Source: Batillaria attramentaria (lineage: Eukaryota > Mollusca > Gastropoda > Batillariidae). From it: DNA of 64,000 nt. Positions 1-11,400 of this stretch are shown here, one piece after another; the stretch's first letter is position 1, and each line of letters begins with the position of its first letter. The DNA lies in the NCBI GenBank assembly GCA_018292915.2, contig JACVVK020000017.1, positions 1,823,501-1,887,500 of the forward strand. Direction: 5' to 3'. Under the pieces are notes generated by a model. The model searched no databases and had not been told where the DNA came from. It saw only the letters and a program-made list of their open reading frames with translations. The position numbers were made by a program, and so were the translations under genes.

Positions 1-3000
1 TGGCAGACAGGTTGCCAGACTTGTTGCTCACTCTTTCGAAACTGATGTGACCTGCACTGTACTGTGGTTTGCTCGTGTCCGGCTCAACATCGAAGTGAGT
101 CTCAACAGGAGCGAAAGATTCACTCTCTTGCGAAGTTCCATGTTGGTAATCTGTTGCAACACCGTTGCAGTAGTACACTCTTGTCACTGTTTGGTTCTCT
201 GGCCCAAAGGCAGTTTCGTAGTGTGCCACCTGCAGTTCTGGCGTGGAACTAAAACGCTTCCTGCCTTCCAGGTCCGAGAGACCTAGGCCAGAAGAACGAG
301 AAAGACTTGAGGGAAATGCCGACACGGAGGACACACCAAGACGCTCAGGCACCACATGCAAATCACCGACAGACTGTCCCCCATGCAAGCGCAAGTCGCC
401 ACAACTCTCGACCATGCGAAAAACATCTGGATGACTCTGTTCACGATGCGCATCCATGCTGTAGAGGTTAGAGTGGCTTTTGGATGCATGGCAAAACTCA
501 GACTCAGAGAAGGTCATGCCCCGCATGTCCATGCCACTGTTAGTCATGTGCGCTAAGTCAGCATTGCTGCGGCTCCACTCTGAGCGAGTGTCCATTGTGT
601 GAAAGAGGTCTGGACGGCTGTCAGTCAGGCCGCAGAGGTCATTTCTGCTGTCAGTCATGCAGTATTTGCGGGTCAAATTCAGAATGACATTCTCCAGGGA
701 CGTGGCAGACCAGAGGCTATTCCCGAGGCGGGTTCGATCCCTGCCTCCATGAGCATAGGGAGAGGAGTGGCGCGGGAGCTGGTTGCATGCCTGCACTACA
801 GTGTGTGAAAAACAAACAAACGAACAAGCTTATATAATTTGGAACTGCTCAAGCAAGTCAGTTGGCAAAACACTTCGAAAAAACCATGAAAAGTAAGACC
901 GTACCAAACACATGCCTCAAAAGTGGTCAAGCTTGAAGTCAACCATGATAACAAAACACAAATAACCTAAAATTCAGAATCAGGTGAGTTGGAGTCGATG
1001 TAAGCACTTGTGGGGTGGGGTAACTAGCCAACTAATGATTACCACAACTACTGCATAAAGAATGGTTACAGCTGCACTGCAAAAGACGTGGCTTAGAAGT
1101 TGGATCGTAGCAGGGATGTCACTGGAGCTTGAAACCTATAGGACAAATGTCCTGGAAGGTGGCAGATGAATAGGACATTTGTCCTGAATTGGAACGAAAC
1201 AATAGGACATTCTGGCGCGCGACAATAAAGCATTGTAAAACAGGAACCACATAAACACCAGCTCCCTGAGTAGCGCAAGGCGGCAGCCCTCACTCGGAAA
1301 AATGTCATTAGTTTGTCTGCGATCAACAGAAACGCAATCGGACATATGACATCCTCTTGAAATAAACTATCAGACATCTGTCCTGCTGGACAGTTTTTTG
1401 ATCGGACGTTTGGCCAAGTCTATCGGTCATAGTCCTGTGTCCGGGCACCAGTGACATCCCTGTCGTAGCCTCAAAACCACACTACACTTCACTCATTTAT
1501 GACTTACAAGTACATGATACATCTTTAAAAAAAACAACACATCTTCATTGGCATGACGACTTAAAGAATTTTGCAGCAAGTCAGTGATCGTCAAATGCAC
1601 TGGCCTGCTCGCTTTCGCTACCAAATTTACCGTCGGGCAAGTGAAAGCTCCGGTAGCGGTAGCCCGAATGGTGAGCAGGAATTCTGAGATGAATCAGAAC
1701 CTAGCAGCCACTCCGGCTTCCAGAATTTTTTTTAGGCTACCAGTTTTGTTCAGGGCGGTAGCCCGAATGGCTACCATGGTCCTGACACATTTGACGATCG
1801 CTGCAAGTAGTTGGAGTACCTAAGCAAAATCTTCATTCTTATAGTCATAGTAATGTTCTAGGCATAAACTTACCATAGACATTCGTGACAACATCATACA
1901 GGTCGTGGGAGATAAGAGGCTCTGGAAGACCAAGAAAGTAGTCACGCACCACACCAAAGACGTCTTTTTCAAAACCAGGGTAGCTCGGCAAATCACCCTC
2001 AACCTTCTCTGGCCCTGAACAAAATGGACACACACACATCTCGTTATCCACAATGCAAACATTAAAATCTCAATACATTTGTCAGGCACACAACAACGCT
2101 GCACATGGAAAACTTGCATCGAAGGCTCATAATGTGTGTATCACAATCAGTCAGCTGGGACACAGGATATAACATGTAACACTGCGGGGACTTGGGCTGA
2201 TGTACATAATACATGCATATTGTTGTACATAAGTAAATGTGTACCCGCGTACTGAGCAGACATTATCTGGTTGCGGACTGAAGACCAAATAGACAGCCCT
2301 GATGGGTGGTTATTTTTAGCGACCTGGTCAATCAGTCTACAGTACTTACAGGTATGGAAGTGTTTGGTGTGAGAAAGTCATTTATTTCTCTACTAGTATT
2401 AGAAGCCACAAAGTCACGAAAATGGTTGCAGTGGCCAAAGAAAGTGAAAGGGTGGGGCGGGATGCGTTGGGTGTCAGGCTGTGCCCCCTCGTTTCAAAGA
2501 AAGTTATGACAGTTGTATTTGTAAAGTTACCCTAGTAAATTATCACAATTGCCTAGTAATTTATATAAGCCATAAACTGATAAAAGGAAACTCACATCGA
2601 GCCAAGCACTTCATTGCTGAGAGAACCCAGTGTGGCAGGTGGTCTGAAATGATGAAAAATATCCTGAGCATAAATTACACACACACATGAAGTCAACAAA
2701 CACTGTAACCACAGTGATGCTTAGTAACAAAAAACTGATGGCTAAGAGAAAGCTCTAATAGTCGGCAACCAACTTAGCGCAAGTACAGCAGTGTTCCTTA
2801 TTACACACATGTATGTATGTGTGTTGTTTACGCAGAGATTTTGAGGCAGAATGCCAGTTGATTTTACATAATGACCGTCCGAATTTGACAGAGAGGGTCA
2901 AATTCAAAGTGACCATCAGTTCTGAAAGCTGTAAGTGTGTAAGGAACACTAATACAGTTCAGTATTCTGCAAAAGGTGTGTATTGACTATTGTGGCAGGA

Positions 3001-5440
3001 AATTTATCCTAAAGCAGTAACGGTACATACATGTAGGTCTAGATCTATCCATACTTCTCATGAAGTTTTTCACACAATGGACAATCTGTTCACACTACAT
3101 CAGTACATGTACAACATTATGCCTACAATTTTAGCACAGTTATCAAGAAATCTGATTTTCGCAATACCCTCGGGTGCTATGTTGGTGACGATGCCACTCT
3201 TGTTGAGGAAGATACAGTTGTGGCGAACATTTCCACCGTTCACTGTGTATCCTTGCAAGATGTCCTCCAGACTACTGCGACCCAGCACCTTCTTCAATCT
3301 GTAGAGATCAGATTCAGAGTACATGTAGTCACAGACAACTGATCAAACGTGTGCCACTATTTCATCTGGAAAAAGGACACAAGTGCCATGGATTTATGAG
3401 CACTGAAACCCTTTTTTTTCAGACAGAATGTAAAGTGGTGGTCAACCAAGGTTATAATTATAAACAGTAGGAGAATGAAGATGCACATTTTGAAAATATG
3501 ATTTGTGTGTATACATACATGTGTGTGACTGATCAATAGTGAGCACACAGAGTTTGCAGTGCTTTGAGCCAAGCAATTAGGATAACGCATCCATCAAAAT
3601 AAATGTACCTGCTGAGTGCGGCTGTCTTCCAGACTTCACTGATCTCTGAAAAGGTCAATATCCGTCCCACCAGATGGCACTGCGGCAGGTTGTCGATCGC
3701 CAGTTTACCCGGCTTTGCCTCGCCTTTCTTTTCCTCCTGACACGTCCCCTCCTCAAACAGCTTGCTATCGTTAGACGATCTACTCTTGTCTCCACTTTTG
3801 TGTTTGATTCTCTTTAAGCTAAACAGCTTGTCTGTTGCTGGAGCAACAGAATCTGCGGGAATGTTGGACGATGCCAAGGACCTGACTGCTAGCGGAGTCC
3901 GTGTACCCTTGCTGGGAGAAGCTGGTAAAAGTCTGAAAAGAGGAAAGTGGCAGACAACATAAAATTAGACAATAAGAAATTCTGAAGCAGAGAGAAATTT
4001 CACAGCTCTGCGGGTATACGTAAAAGAGTGGCAACATGTATCCGCTTTTTTCAAGCTTAAAGGAAAAACTCTGCATGTAGCACAATTAGCAGCCAAACAT
4101 ACAAACAAACAGGACTCAAATTTTAAAAAAGCATTGTTGAAGCATGACCGTACACTCAAGAGTCAAATCTGTTTGCTTCAAACATGATACCTGTGCACAT
4201 GTTTTGAGTGCCAAATCAGGCAAATTCTCAACTGATCAAAATCACATACATCCAGCACCATATAAAGTTCTCTAACTAAGCCCTGAAGATCAAGTCAAGT
4301 TTGTTTGTTACCTTACACATGCTGTATGTGGCAAGGAGAGTCTTACTCTGAGCTGCATACCTGTAGAGACGGTTGCTGTCACTAAAATCATTTTTGTTGC
4401 GTCCACGTCGAGACACATGAATCTCTTCAAAGATCCCTGCCTTGTAAAACTTGTTCAGCAGCTGTGTTGTCTGTTGTCTGACAAAATGAAATCAAGAAAA
4501 TGTAGCAATGGTTACAATACTGTTAGCGAGTAAAGGTTTAGTGACCAGTACATGTACCAGTAGTAGTACTAGTACTGTGAAGGCAAGTTTCTAATGCCAT
4601 AATCCATTTAAACTACTAGCAGCATTAGAGACGTATTTTCTTTCTTTGTCGCTGGCAGCACACAACCATTCATACAGCAACAATGTCACACACACACAAT
4701 CATGTACTGGCATAGTATAAGTTAATAAAGTGTACAAATGTACTATGGAGTACGGGTGAAGCTTTATGTGCAGCAGCCCTGAATGTCTATTTTCAGTTCT
4801 AGCCCTTGGGTAGAGACTCAAGATCTTTACTAGCCAAACTAGAAAACTTACTAGCCAAACTTCAATTTTCAAAGATAAAACAGTTAGTAGAACTTACACG
4901 TCAACAACAAACATTTGGACCAGGAGGCATCTCTGCCTCTGAAGTCAAGATGATGGTTTGTTTGCTTTCAATTAACATTTGGTGCACTTCATGAATAGAT
5001 TGCAGATCTATTTGAACAATGATTCACCGATTTCAGATTTGTAAAAATACACAAGGGAATTTACTCATTCTCTGGGTGACGAACCCGACTCTCATGCAGT
5101 CATGGTTATGATTCTGGAGGGGCGAAACATCTTTTTACGACTGTGACACTGAAAATTGACTTACTTTTACTGCACCTGCATCTGGTGAGTAAGTTTTTAA
5201 TTTTTGAAATGTATTAAAAAAGAAAAGCAGAAATAAAAGAAGACATTGCCAGCACACACACCTGGTTACATCTCGTCCAAAGCTGGCATGTTTCTTCAGG
5301 TATTCAATAAGCCAATCCACTGCTGCAGAGCCAACAAAGCAGTTTTCTGCAGTACGCATGTATCGACGATGCTTTCCCCGGGGAACACCTTGACGAAATG
5401 CTGAGATCACATCATTCCACTGCAAGTTGGAACAGGCCAT
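1..5440 (-). CDS. DEPDC1: DEPDC1/DEPDC1B-like protein (DEP + RhoGAP-like), 3' part outside window
   Basis: Seven coding exons on the minus strand join with continuous phase: 5440-5262, 4477-4361, 3932-3609, 3298-3168, 2643-2596, 2014-1874 and 795-1, the last running off the left edge (about 578 residues visible). Exons 1-2 encode a DEP domain (residues ~5-98, with motifs AVDWLIEYLKKHASFGRDVT and QLLNKFYKAGIFEEI). Exons 3-6 encode the RhoGAP-like domain, with LPHWVLSAMKCLAR and GFEKDVFGVVRDYFLGLPEP, which closely resemble human DEPDC1. The last exon encodes a Ser-rich region with SLENVILNLTRKY. Vertebrate DEPDC1/1B are mitosis- and proliferation-linked proteins whose GAP domain is thought to lack the catalytic arginine (family knowledge). 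The first ATG at 5440 may not be the true start: a TTGCAG just inside it could be an acceptor for an upstream exon, as in the human gene, whose first coding exon is short. The family call is secure; DEPDC1 versus 1B cannot be assigned, since the split is probably vertebrate-specific. Confidence 0.93.
1111..1462. mobile_element. Short non-autonomous DNA transposon (MITE), 6-bp TSD
   Basis: The perfect 15-bp terminal inverted repeats CAGGGATGTCACTGG (1111-1125) and CCAGTGACATCCCTG (1448-1462) are flanked by the direct repeat TCGTAG (1105-1110 and 1463-1468). The interior has several palindromic GGACATTTGTCC-like motifs, also seen in the 198-bp MITE at 6903-7100. There is no transposase. It lies in the intron between the last two visible DEPDC1 exons. 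Confidence 0.85.
1582..1803. mobile_element. Short MITE-like element with CAAGT direct repeats
   Basis: Inverted ends CAGTGATCGTCAAATG and CATTTGACGATCGCTG (one mismatch) are flanked by CAAGT (1577-1581 and 1804-1808). The motif GGTAGCCCGAATGG occurs twice inside. It is intronic to DEPDC1 and has no coding capacity. Confidence 0.65.
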
Positions 5441-5692
5441 ACCAGAAAGAATATTATCATTATATGCAGTAGTGCAGGTAAAAATGTTCTCCTTTCATTA
5501 AACCAGACGAACAAGTGTGACATAAGTTTGCTGTCTGTAAACGCTAATAATACATGTGTAGTAAAGCGCTTGGTGTCATCTATTCAATACTCTGTAATAC
5601 TAATACTGGTATTAGGCCAAATAGTAGAGTTACACATACATGTATACATGTCTATGTATACATACAATTATGTATATATATTATTGTATGGG

Positions 5693-6072
5693 GTCCTAGT
5701 ACTCCTACTAATTACCGAAAACAACGCTTAATACGGGTAGAACGCAGTTAAAACATAGAAATAACAACACACAAACATGATTAAAGGTGAAAAAAGAGGC
5801 CTTAAGCAAGTTAAAAGGAAAAAAAGTGCTTATTCACTCCAAGAGAACAGGACGAAATGAACGTGTCTCCCAAGGGAAGCGACTCTGGTCCAGACTGGTT
5901 ATTTTCTGCAATATCATCTTTTTTCGTTTAGCTTTCCTTTTAACTTGTTTAAGTCCTCTTTTTTTCACCTTTAATCATGTTTGTGTGTTGTTATTTCTAT
6001 GTTTTAACCGCGTTCTATCCGTTTTAATAGTTGTTTTCGGTCGTTCGGTTGTTTTCGGTAATTAGTAGGACC
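5693..6072. mobile_element. Foldback MITE, copy I
   Basis: The element starts with CCTACTAATTACCGAAAACA and ends with the inverse TGTTTTCGGTAATTAGTAGG. The two halves are inverted copies of each other over roughly 130 bp (for example GTTAAAACATAGAAATAACA against TGTTATTTCTATGTTTTAAC). The left end carries a 9-bp internal duplication. Related copies are at 7305-7654 and 9125-9496, plus a partial tail at 6073-6887. No coding potential is seen; any short ORF across it is fortuitous. Confidence 0.85.
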
Positions 6073-6887
6073 GTATTGGGTTCTATCCGTTTTACAGAAT
6101 ACAGAATACTTTATTGATCCCAGATTTGGGAAATTGCAGTTCTGTCCCGCATACTAATAAGACACACAACTGATAAACATTTTGATAAAAGAGACTACAA
6201 AAATAAATAAAACAGACAGTCTTGACCAGTAAAATTAGCTTAAAATCAAGAATAAAACACACTATCACATAATAAAGTTTCCTGTCACATTCAACACCCA
6301 TTGATACACCCATGCACATTCACTCGCTCTGCTCTTTCTCTCTCTCCTCGATCCCCACACACACCCCTCTCTCTCTCTCGTGTGCGTTCTGCTTGAGTTG
6401 GCAGCTCTGATAGCCATGGGCAGAAATGATCTATATATCTGGTAGTCCTTGCTTTTGGTACTCTAAACCTACCACTACGTACTATAGTCAAGCTGTCGAA
6501 GTCCTGTCTGAGGGGATGTGTCTCGTCACTGAGGATGTCAGTCAGTTTGTTCTTCGTTCGTCGGTCGTACAGTGTGCCAAGTGTGTCCTGTGTCCTCCCG
6601 ATCACCCCACCCGCTTTCTTGATCAGTTTATCCAACCTACCACTATCCTGTTTTGTCAGATTTCCACCCCAGCAAGTTAGGCCAAAAGACAATACACTAC
6701 AAACTACTGATGAGTAAAACATTTGAAGAAGCTGAGGACAGACATCAAAAGACCTCAGTTTTCTAAGACAGTACAGACGTGTGTGTGCTTTCTTAAGGAC
6801 AGAATCGGTGTTTTGGTTCCAGCTCAAGGTGTTAGTTTAATAGTTGTTTTCGGTCGTTCGGTTGTTTTCGGTAATTAGTAGGACCAT
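6073..6887. mobile_element. Second foldback-MITE tail, split by a LINE insertion
   Basis: Immediately after copy I, TTCTATCCGTTTTA (6081-6094) begins another copy of the MITE tail. It resumes at 6836 with TTTAATAGTTGTTTTCGG and ends GTAATTAGTAGGACC near 6887. The LINE fragment 6095-6835 sits between the two halves, so the LINE inserted after the MITE. Confidence 0.75.
6095..6835 (-). mobile_element. 5'-truncated non-LTR retrotransposon (CR1/L2/Rex1-like), reverse transcriptase C-terminus
   Basis: A minus-strand ORF at 6827-6291 (178 codons) contains KKAHTRLYCLRKLRSFDVCP and LLQMFYSSVVCSVLSFGLTC. This is the typical tail of CR1/L2/Rex1-type reverse transcriptases (thumb and connection region after the catalytic core). 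The FADD catalytic motif and the endonuclease are missing, so this is a 5'-truncated dead copy. The 3' end on the minus strand reads GGATCAATAAAGTATTCTGT followed by an ATTCTGT repeat, the short-repeat tail common in this clade. The flanking duplication is weak (TTTA). Confidence 0.85.
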
Positions 6888-6902
6888 ATTGTATACATGT
6901 AG

Positions 6903-7100
6903 CAGGGTTGCACATTTAAGTCGGTCCCAGGACATTGACCTAAAAAAATTTCAAATACATCCTATTTTTCCCCACCTCAAGCGGACATTTGTCCTATTAA
7001 AATTTTTATTGCCACTAAGTGGCCAGGACACGGTGTCCTGTCACTTTGCTGTTTCCAGGACACTTTGTCCTATAGAAGCTGTGGAAAATGTGCAACCCTG
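6903..7100. mobile_element. 198-bp MITE with 6-bp TSD, copy 1
   Basis: Terminal inverted repeats CAGGGTTGCACATTT and AAATGTGCAACCCTG... (inner part diverged) are flanked by ATGTAG on both sides (6897-6902 and 7101-7106). It is nearly identical along its length to 45072-45267. Internal short palindromes include GGACATTTGTCC. Confidence 0.9.
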
Positions 7101-7304
7101 ATGTAGACTTGTAGTTGTACTTCAGTCATAATCTTGGAATACTGCTCAACTTCTCACGGAAGTAAGATTGCTTGTACTGTACAGGAACACAATGTGGTAA
7201 AGTTCATAACCACTACCACCATCCCTTCCTTCACCACTACGTGTACACAAAAGTGTGCCCCAAGCCAGTTTTACTTTTAGCTCCCCCCCCCCCCCCCCCC
7301 TCCC

Positions 7305-7654
7305 CCACTAATTACCGAAAACGAAACGACCGAAAACAACCGAAAATACGGATAGAACGCGGTTCAAACATAGAAATAACAACACACAAACATGATTAAC
7401 GGTGAAAAAAGTGGCCTTAAAAAAAAGCTAAAAGGAAAAAAAAGGTGATTAGAAAATAACCAGTCCGGACCAGAGTCGCTTCCCTTGGGAGACACGTTCA
7501 TTTCGTCCTGTTCTCTTGGAGTGAATAAGTACTTTTTTCCTTTAAACTAGTTTAATGCCTCTTTTTCACTTTAATCATGTTTGTGTGTTGTTATTTCTAT
7601 GTTTTAACTACGTTCTACGCGTTTTAAGAGTTGTTTTCGGTAATTAGTAGGACC
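7305..7654. mobile_element. Foldback MITE, copy II
   Basis: It starts ACTAATTACCGAAAACGAAA after a C-run and ends GGTAATTAGTAGGACC. The interior is the same family as copies I and III, with the unique centre (GGAGACACGTTCATTTCG) in the opposite orientation. Confidence 0.85.
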
Positions 7655-8321
7655 CCTCTCCCCCACCCATTCTTCTTCCGTTGTGACGACCACGGTCCTT
7701 CTAAGTTCTACCGTTTAGTTTAATGGGATGGGGGTGAACATGCGTCAGTGTGGGCAAGGAAGGATCAGTCATGACTCGGCAGTAAAGAGACTGAGAGAGC
7801 GGTCATTTGCTACTTTACACTGATTATAAACATTGGGTGACACAAGTGGCGACCGTGACACACGGACGCATGGCTGGTGTCCACTGACCAGCTCGATTCA
7901 ACACGAACTCACCAGTTTGGTCGCTTTGTAGGGACCAATGCCTACGTCAGTGGATTCCCCTGGTTTGCTCTGAGTCTCCATTACGAAAATATTCACATTC
8001 TCAAGACATTTTTGTCACAGATCTTTAGAATGCGGCTATCAATGCCTTTGCACGTTCCACTGTTTAGCTCAAAACGACTTTCGAATTTCCCCCTCAATAC
8101 GATTGGACGGCTTCGGTTCAACAAAGCGACAAAGAAAACAACACACTTATTAGTGACGTCATAGTCTGAGAACTTGCTTGGGCTTACTGCCTTTGCCGGG
8201 ATTTTTAGACCAAAATAGTACTTTGTCATTTCATGTGCTTTTTTCTATTTCTGTGATAGTGGTAGGCAAATACGAGGACTTAAAAAAAATTCCATTGTTT
8301 AGTCATCAATTTCTGTGCTTC

Positions 8322-8330
8322 ATTTCCGGT
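8322..8330 (-). promoter_or_regulatory. ETS-like motif upstream of OSBPL9 exon 1a
   Basis: ATTTCCGGT is the complement of ACCGGAAAT, a good match to the ETS-factor consensus. It lies about 30 bp upstream of the first OSBPL9 ATG. This is a motif match only; the transcription start is not known. Confidence 0.35.
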
Positions 8331-8359
8331 CGAACATTTTCAATCTGACGATCAACATC

Positions 8360-8467
8360 ATGGCGGTCATGGAGGGTCCTCTGAGCAAGTGGACAAATGT
8401 TATGAAAGGATGGCAGTACCGTTGGTTCGTCCTGGACAACGCTTCTGGGATTTTGTCGTACTTCACT
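8360..8467 (+). CDS. OSBPL9: OSBPL9 alternative first coding exon 1a
   Basis: ATG plus 35 codons end in a GTATGT donor at phase 0. It encodes [14 protein letters not shown] followed by [16 protein letters not shown], the start of the PH domain. It splices in frame to the exon at 11364. The match to the human ORP9 N-terminus is closer here (MKGWQYRWF) than in exon 1b. Confidence 0.9.
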
Positions 8468-11400
8468 GTATGTATGATGCCAGAGAGCGATCTTTAATGT
8501 GTGGGTGGCCAATTTTCTGTCGTTAGTGGCCCCGCAAGATAGAACTAACGCCGTAACGGGACGACACGCCTACCAGCACCATCATTATTGAGTCAGTTAT
8601 TCTTTTAGACATACGAAGACCTTCACACGCATCATAACACCGCGGACTTAACTGAGGAAATTTAGACGACCAGCAAGTATGTCGGTCATGGAAGGTCCCT
8701 TGAGCAAATGGACAAACATTATGAGTGGATGGCAGTTTCGTTGGTTTGTTCTGGACAACTCAGCAGGGATTCTGTCTTACTACATTGTGCGTATGATGAT
8801 GATACGGCATAGACAGTGTCTATGTCTTTTTCGCTTGACGCATTTCTCTCTCTCAAAAGGTCCCACAAGGACAGCTTGACAGGACATGCACTTTTTTTAT
8901 GCCTGTAACTGAGGAATGCTGCTTGATTTTTCTCAAGTCTGACACTGAGTGTAAAACTAAAAGTGACGTACCTAACATCAGTTCTACACAGAGGTACACT
9001 TTTAACCAAAGAACACTGATCACATTAACAGACTGATAACAACTGTCCACCCAAAGTACTCATGTCAGCTTGTTTCCTTCCTGCCTCAAAGGAGTTTTGA
9101 CTTTATTTGTTGGGAGTGTTTGTGGGTCCTACTAATTACCGAAAACAACTCTTAATACGGGTAGAATGCAGTTAAAACATAGAAATAACAACACACAAAC
9201 ACGATTAAAGGTGAAAAAAGAGGCCTTAAACAAGTTAAAAGGAAAAAAGTACTTATTCACTCCAAGAGAACAGGACGAAATGAACATGTATACATGTCTC
9301 CCAAGGGAAGCAACTCTGGTCCGGACTGGTTATTTTCTGCAATCAGTATCACCTTTTTTTCTTTTAGGCTTTTTTAAGGCCTCTTTTTTCACCTTTAATC
9401 ATGTTTGTGTGTTGTTATTTCTATGTTTTAACCGCGTTCTATCCGTATTAAGAGTTGTTTTCGGTCGTTTCGGTTGTTTTCGGTAATTAGTAGGACTGGT
9501 GTTTGTAGGATTAGTTGAAAAGGCTGTTACTGGCATGGTTCTTGGAATTCACATGGCCGGAAACCAGGTGCACATGTATGGGCAGGGGGTGGGGGTGGGG
9601 GGGTCACTGAGTGAAAATCCCAGTGTTGAAAAAAAGATTGCGTGTGGGTGCACTTATTTTCTCAGCAGTACTCTGCTCAGTTCATGCACACAAACAACAG
9701 TCCGCACACTTCAGTTTCTTCGTTAGTGTTATTTATCAGCACTCTGCAGTATGTATTGTGAACTAATAAGATAATCTTTATTTATCTCCGGTGGGGAATG
9801 CATTAGTGTCTGCGTAGACAAGACAATAAAATCATAGGTGTGAATACAAAGAGCCAGCCACACACACTCACACATGCACATGAATAAAATAGCTAGAATG
9901 ATACATGTACTGGAATATATATATGAAAGTGCAGCCCAACTACTTGCAAAATGATGACATGTCACTGTGTACAAACCAGTCATTACAGCTTCCAACTACT
10001 CCCCCCCCCCCCCCCCCCACACACACTTACCCTGTTCGCCTCTCGTTCTCTCATCTGTTGCACAAAATACCACCAGGAGGTATTCATTCAGTGAACATGA
10101 GGCTTGTTCCTTTATCAGTCAGTGAGTGAACAGATTGATTGTGCCCAGTACACGATTGGCAATGGATTGAGGTGTAGGGTTCAAGTTGGCGTTGGAATCT
10201 TGGATTAGTGAAGATTTGTTTTATTTGTTTTGGTATCTGTTCTACTCTAGCTATCTTTTCCAGTCCTTATTCATCAAGTGTAAGGATGTGTCAAAGGAAG
10301 AGAAAAGTCTTTTTAATGTAACATGTGGGGTAGGGGGAAAATAGGGCCATTAATTAGAGGACTCACAGTCACACGTCAGTTACTGTCTGCTGTTATTAAT
10401 TGTTAATACTCCTTGTGGTGAGCATTGAGTGAAAACTAATAAGTTGTGACTATTGTCAGCTTCTGTCTAGTGTGGTAATCAACTTTTTAATTAAAAAAAA
10501 AATTACTGCTTCTGTTTTTTTTTTATGAACTAAACACAGGACAATGTTTTTCCTAGCCACCAGACAAAACCAAACAAGTCTGTGAAGGAAAGTCTCAGCC
10601 ATGCTTTAAACACACAACTTTTTTTTTGGGGGGGGGGGGGATTGGGCAGCTTCTAGTACTAGTTACCACTGACTAGTACTACATGTAGTTTTAGAAATTT
10701 ACCTAAGGGTCTGCACTGTGTACATAGACTCTTTGTCTTTTATTCTGCTCAGAATCATGCTCTTGCCCCTTTCAATTGATTCAGTGAGCTTTATTTGCTG
10801 TCTGTCGCTTCACTGATGACTAACGCCTTGTGGCCTCAGGGTCCCGTTTTAATCGTCGTCAAGTTGAAAGTCTGCATGTTAAGCTGTACATACTGGGCTG
10901 TTTCAGTGCAAGTCTTTCCCAATATAGACTTGCGCGTGTGTACATAATGTATTATGCAAAACTAAGCGTAGCAGGAATAACAGAGGCTTTCTCCTCTGGT
11001 GGGTCTCTAAATTACACATGTATCATCTTATGCAGTAACGTGAAAGTGCCTTACGATATGTGAAAGTGCCTTACGATTTGGATCTTTTAAACTGGAGTCG
11101 AGGGGTTTATCTGTGCTTGTCCTGGTTGTCTTTTCAGCCATGGTACTTCAAAAAGTAAAACTATGGCACCTTTTACGTGTTAAGTGCAAGCTTTTACACA
11201 TGTATCTAGGCTAGCTTTAGTTGGGCTAAATTTATGTCACATTGACTTAATAAACAAGATTTATGTCTTTGATCAGAGTCAGCATAGGATTGTATGAATA
11301 ATCTGTAGATCACACAAGTCGGATCTGCAAGGTTTATGTTGTGACTACTTTTGTTCATTTCAGTCCAAAGAAAAGATGATGAAAGGATCCAGACGTGGGT

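Larger units (their letters stand above)
5441..8359. other. Repeat-rich spacer between divergent DEPDC1 and OSBPL9
   Basis: No gene is supported here apart from a LINE fragment. The spacer holds foldback MITE copies, a reverse-transcriptase remnant, a 198-bp MITE and a C-run near 7283-7300. About 700 bp of unique sequence (7655-8359) precede the first OSBPL9 start codon and probably include its promoter and 5' UTR. The DEPDC1 promoter and a possible extra first exon must also lie here, or within the repeats. Confidence 0.6.

Noticed and set aside
9768..9900. Possible LINE 3' tail (TAATAAGATAATCTTTATTT)
   Set aside because: Suggestive of a non-LTR 3' end, but with no reverse-transcriptase similarity, tail repeat or target duplication I could not support it.
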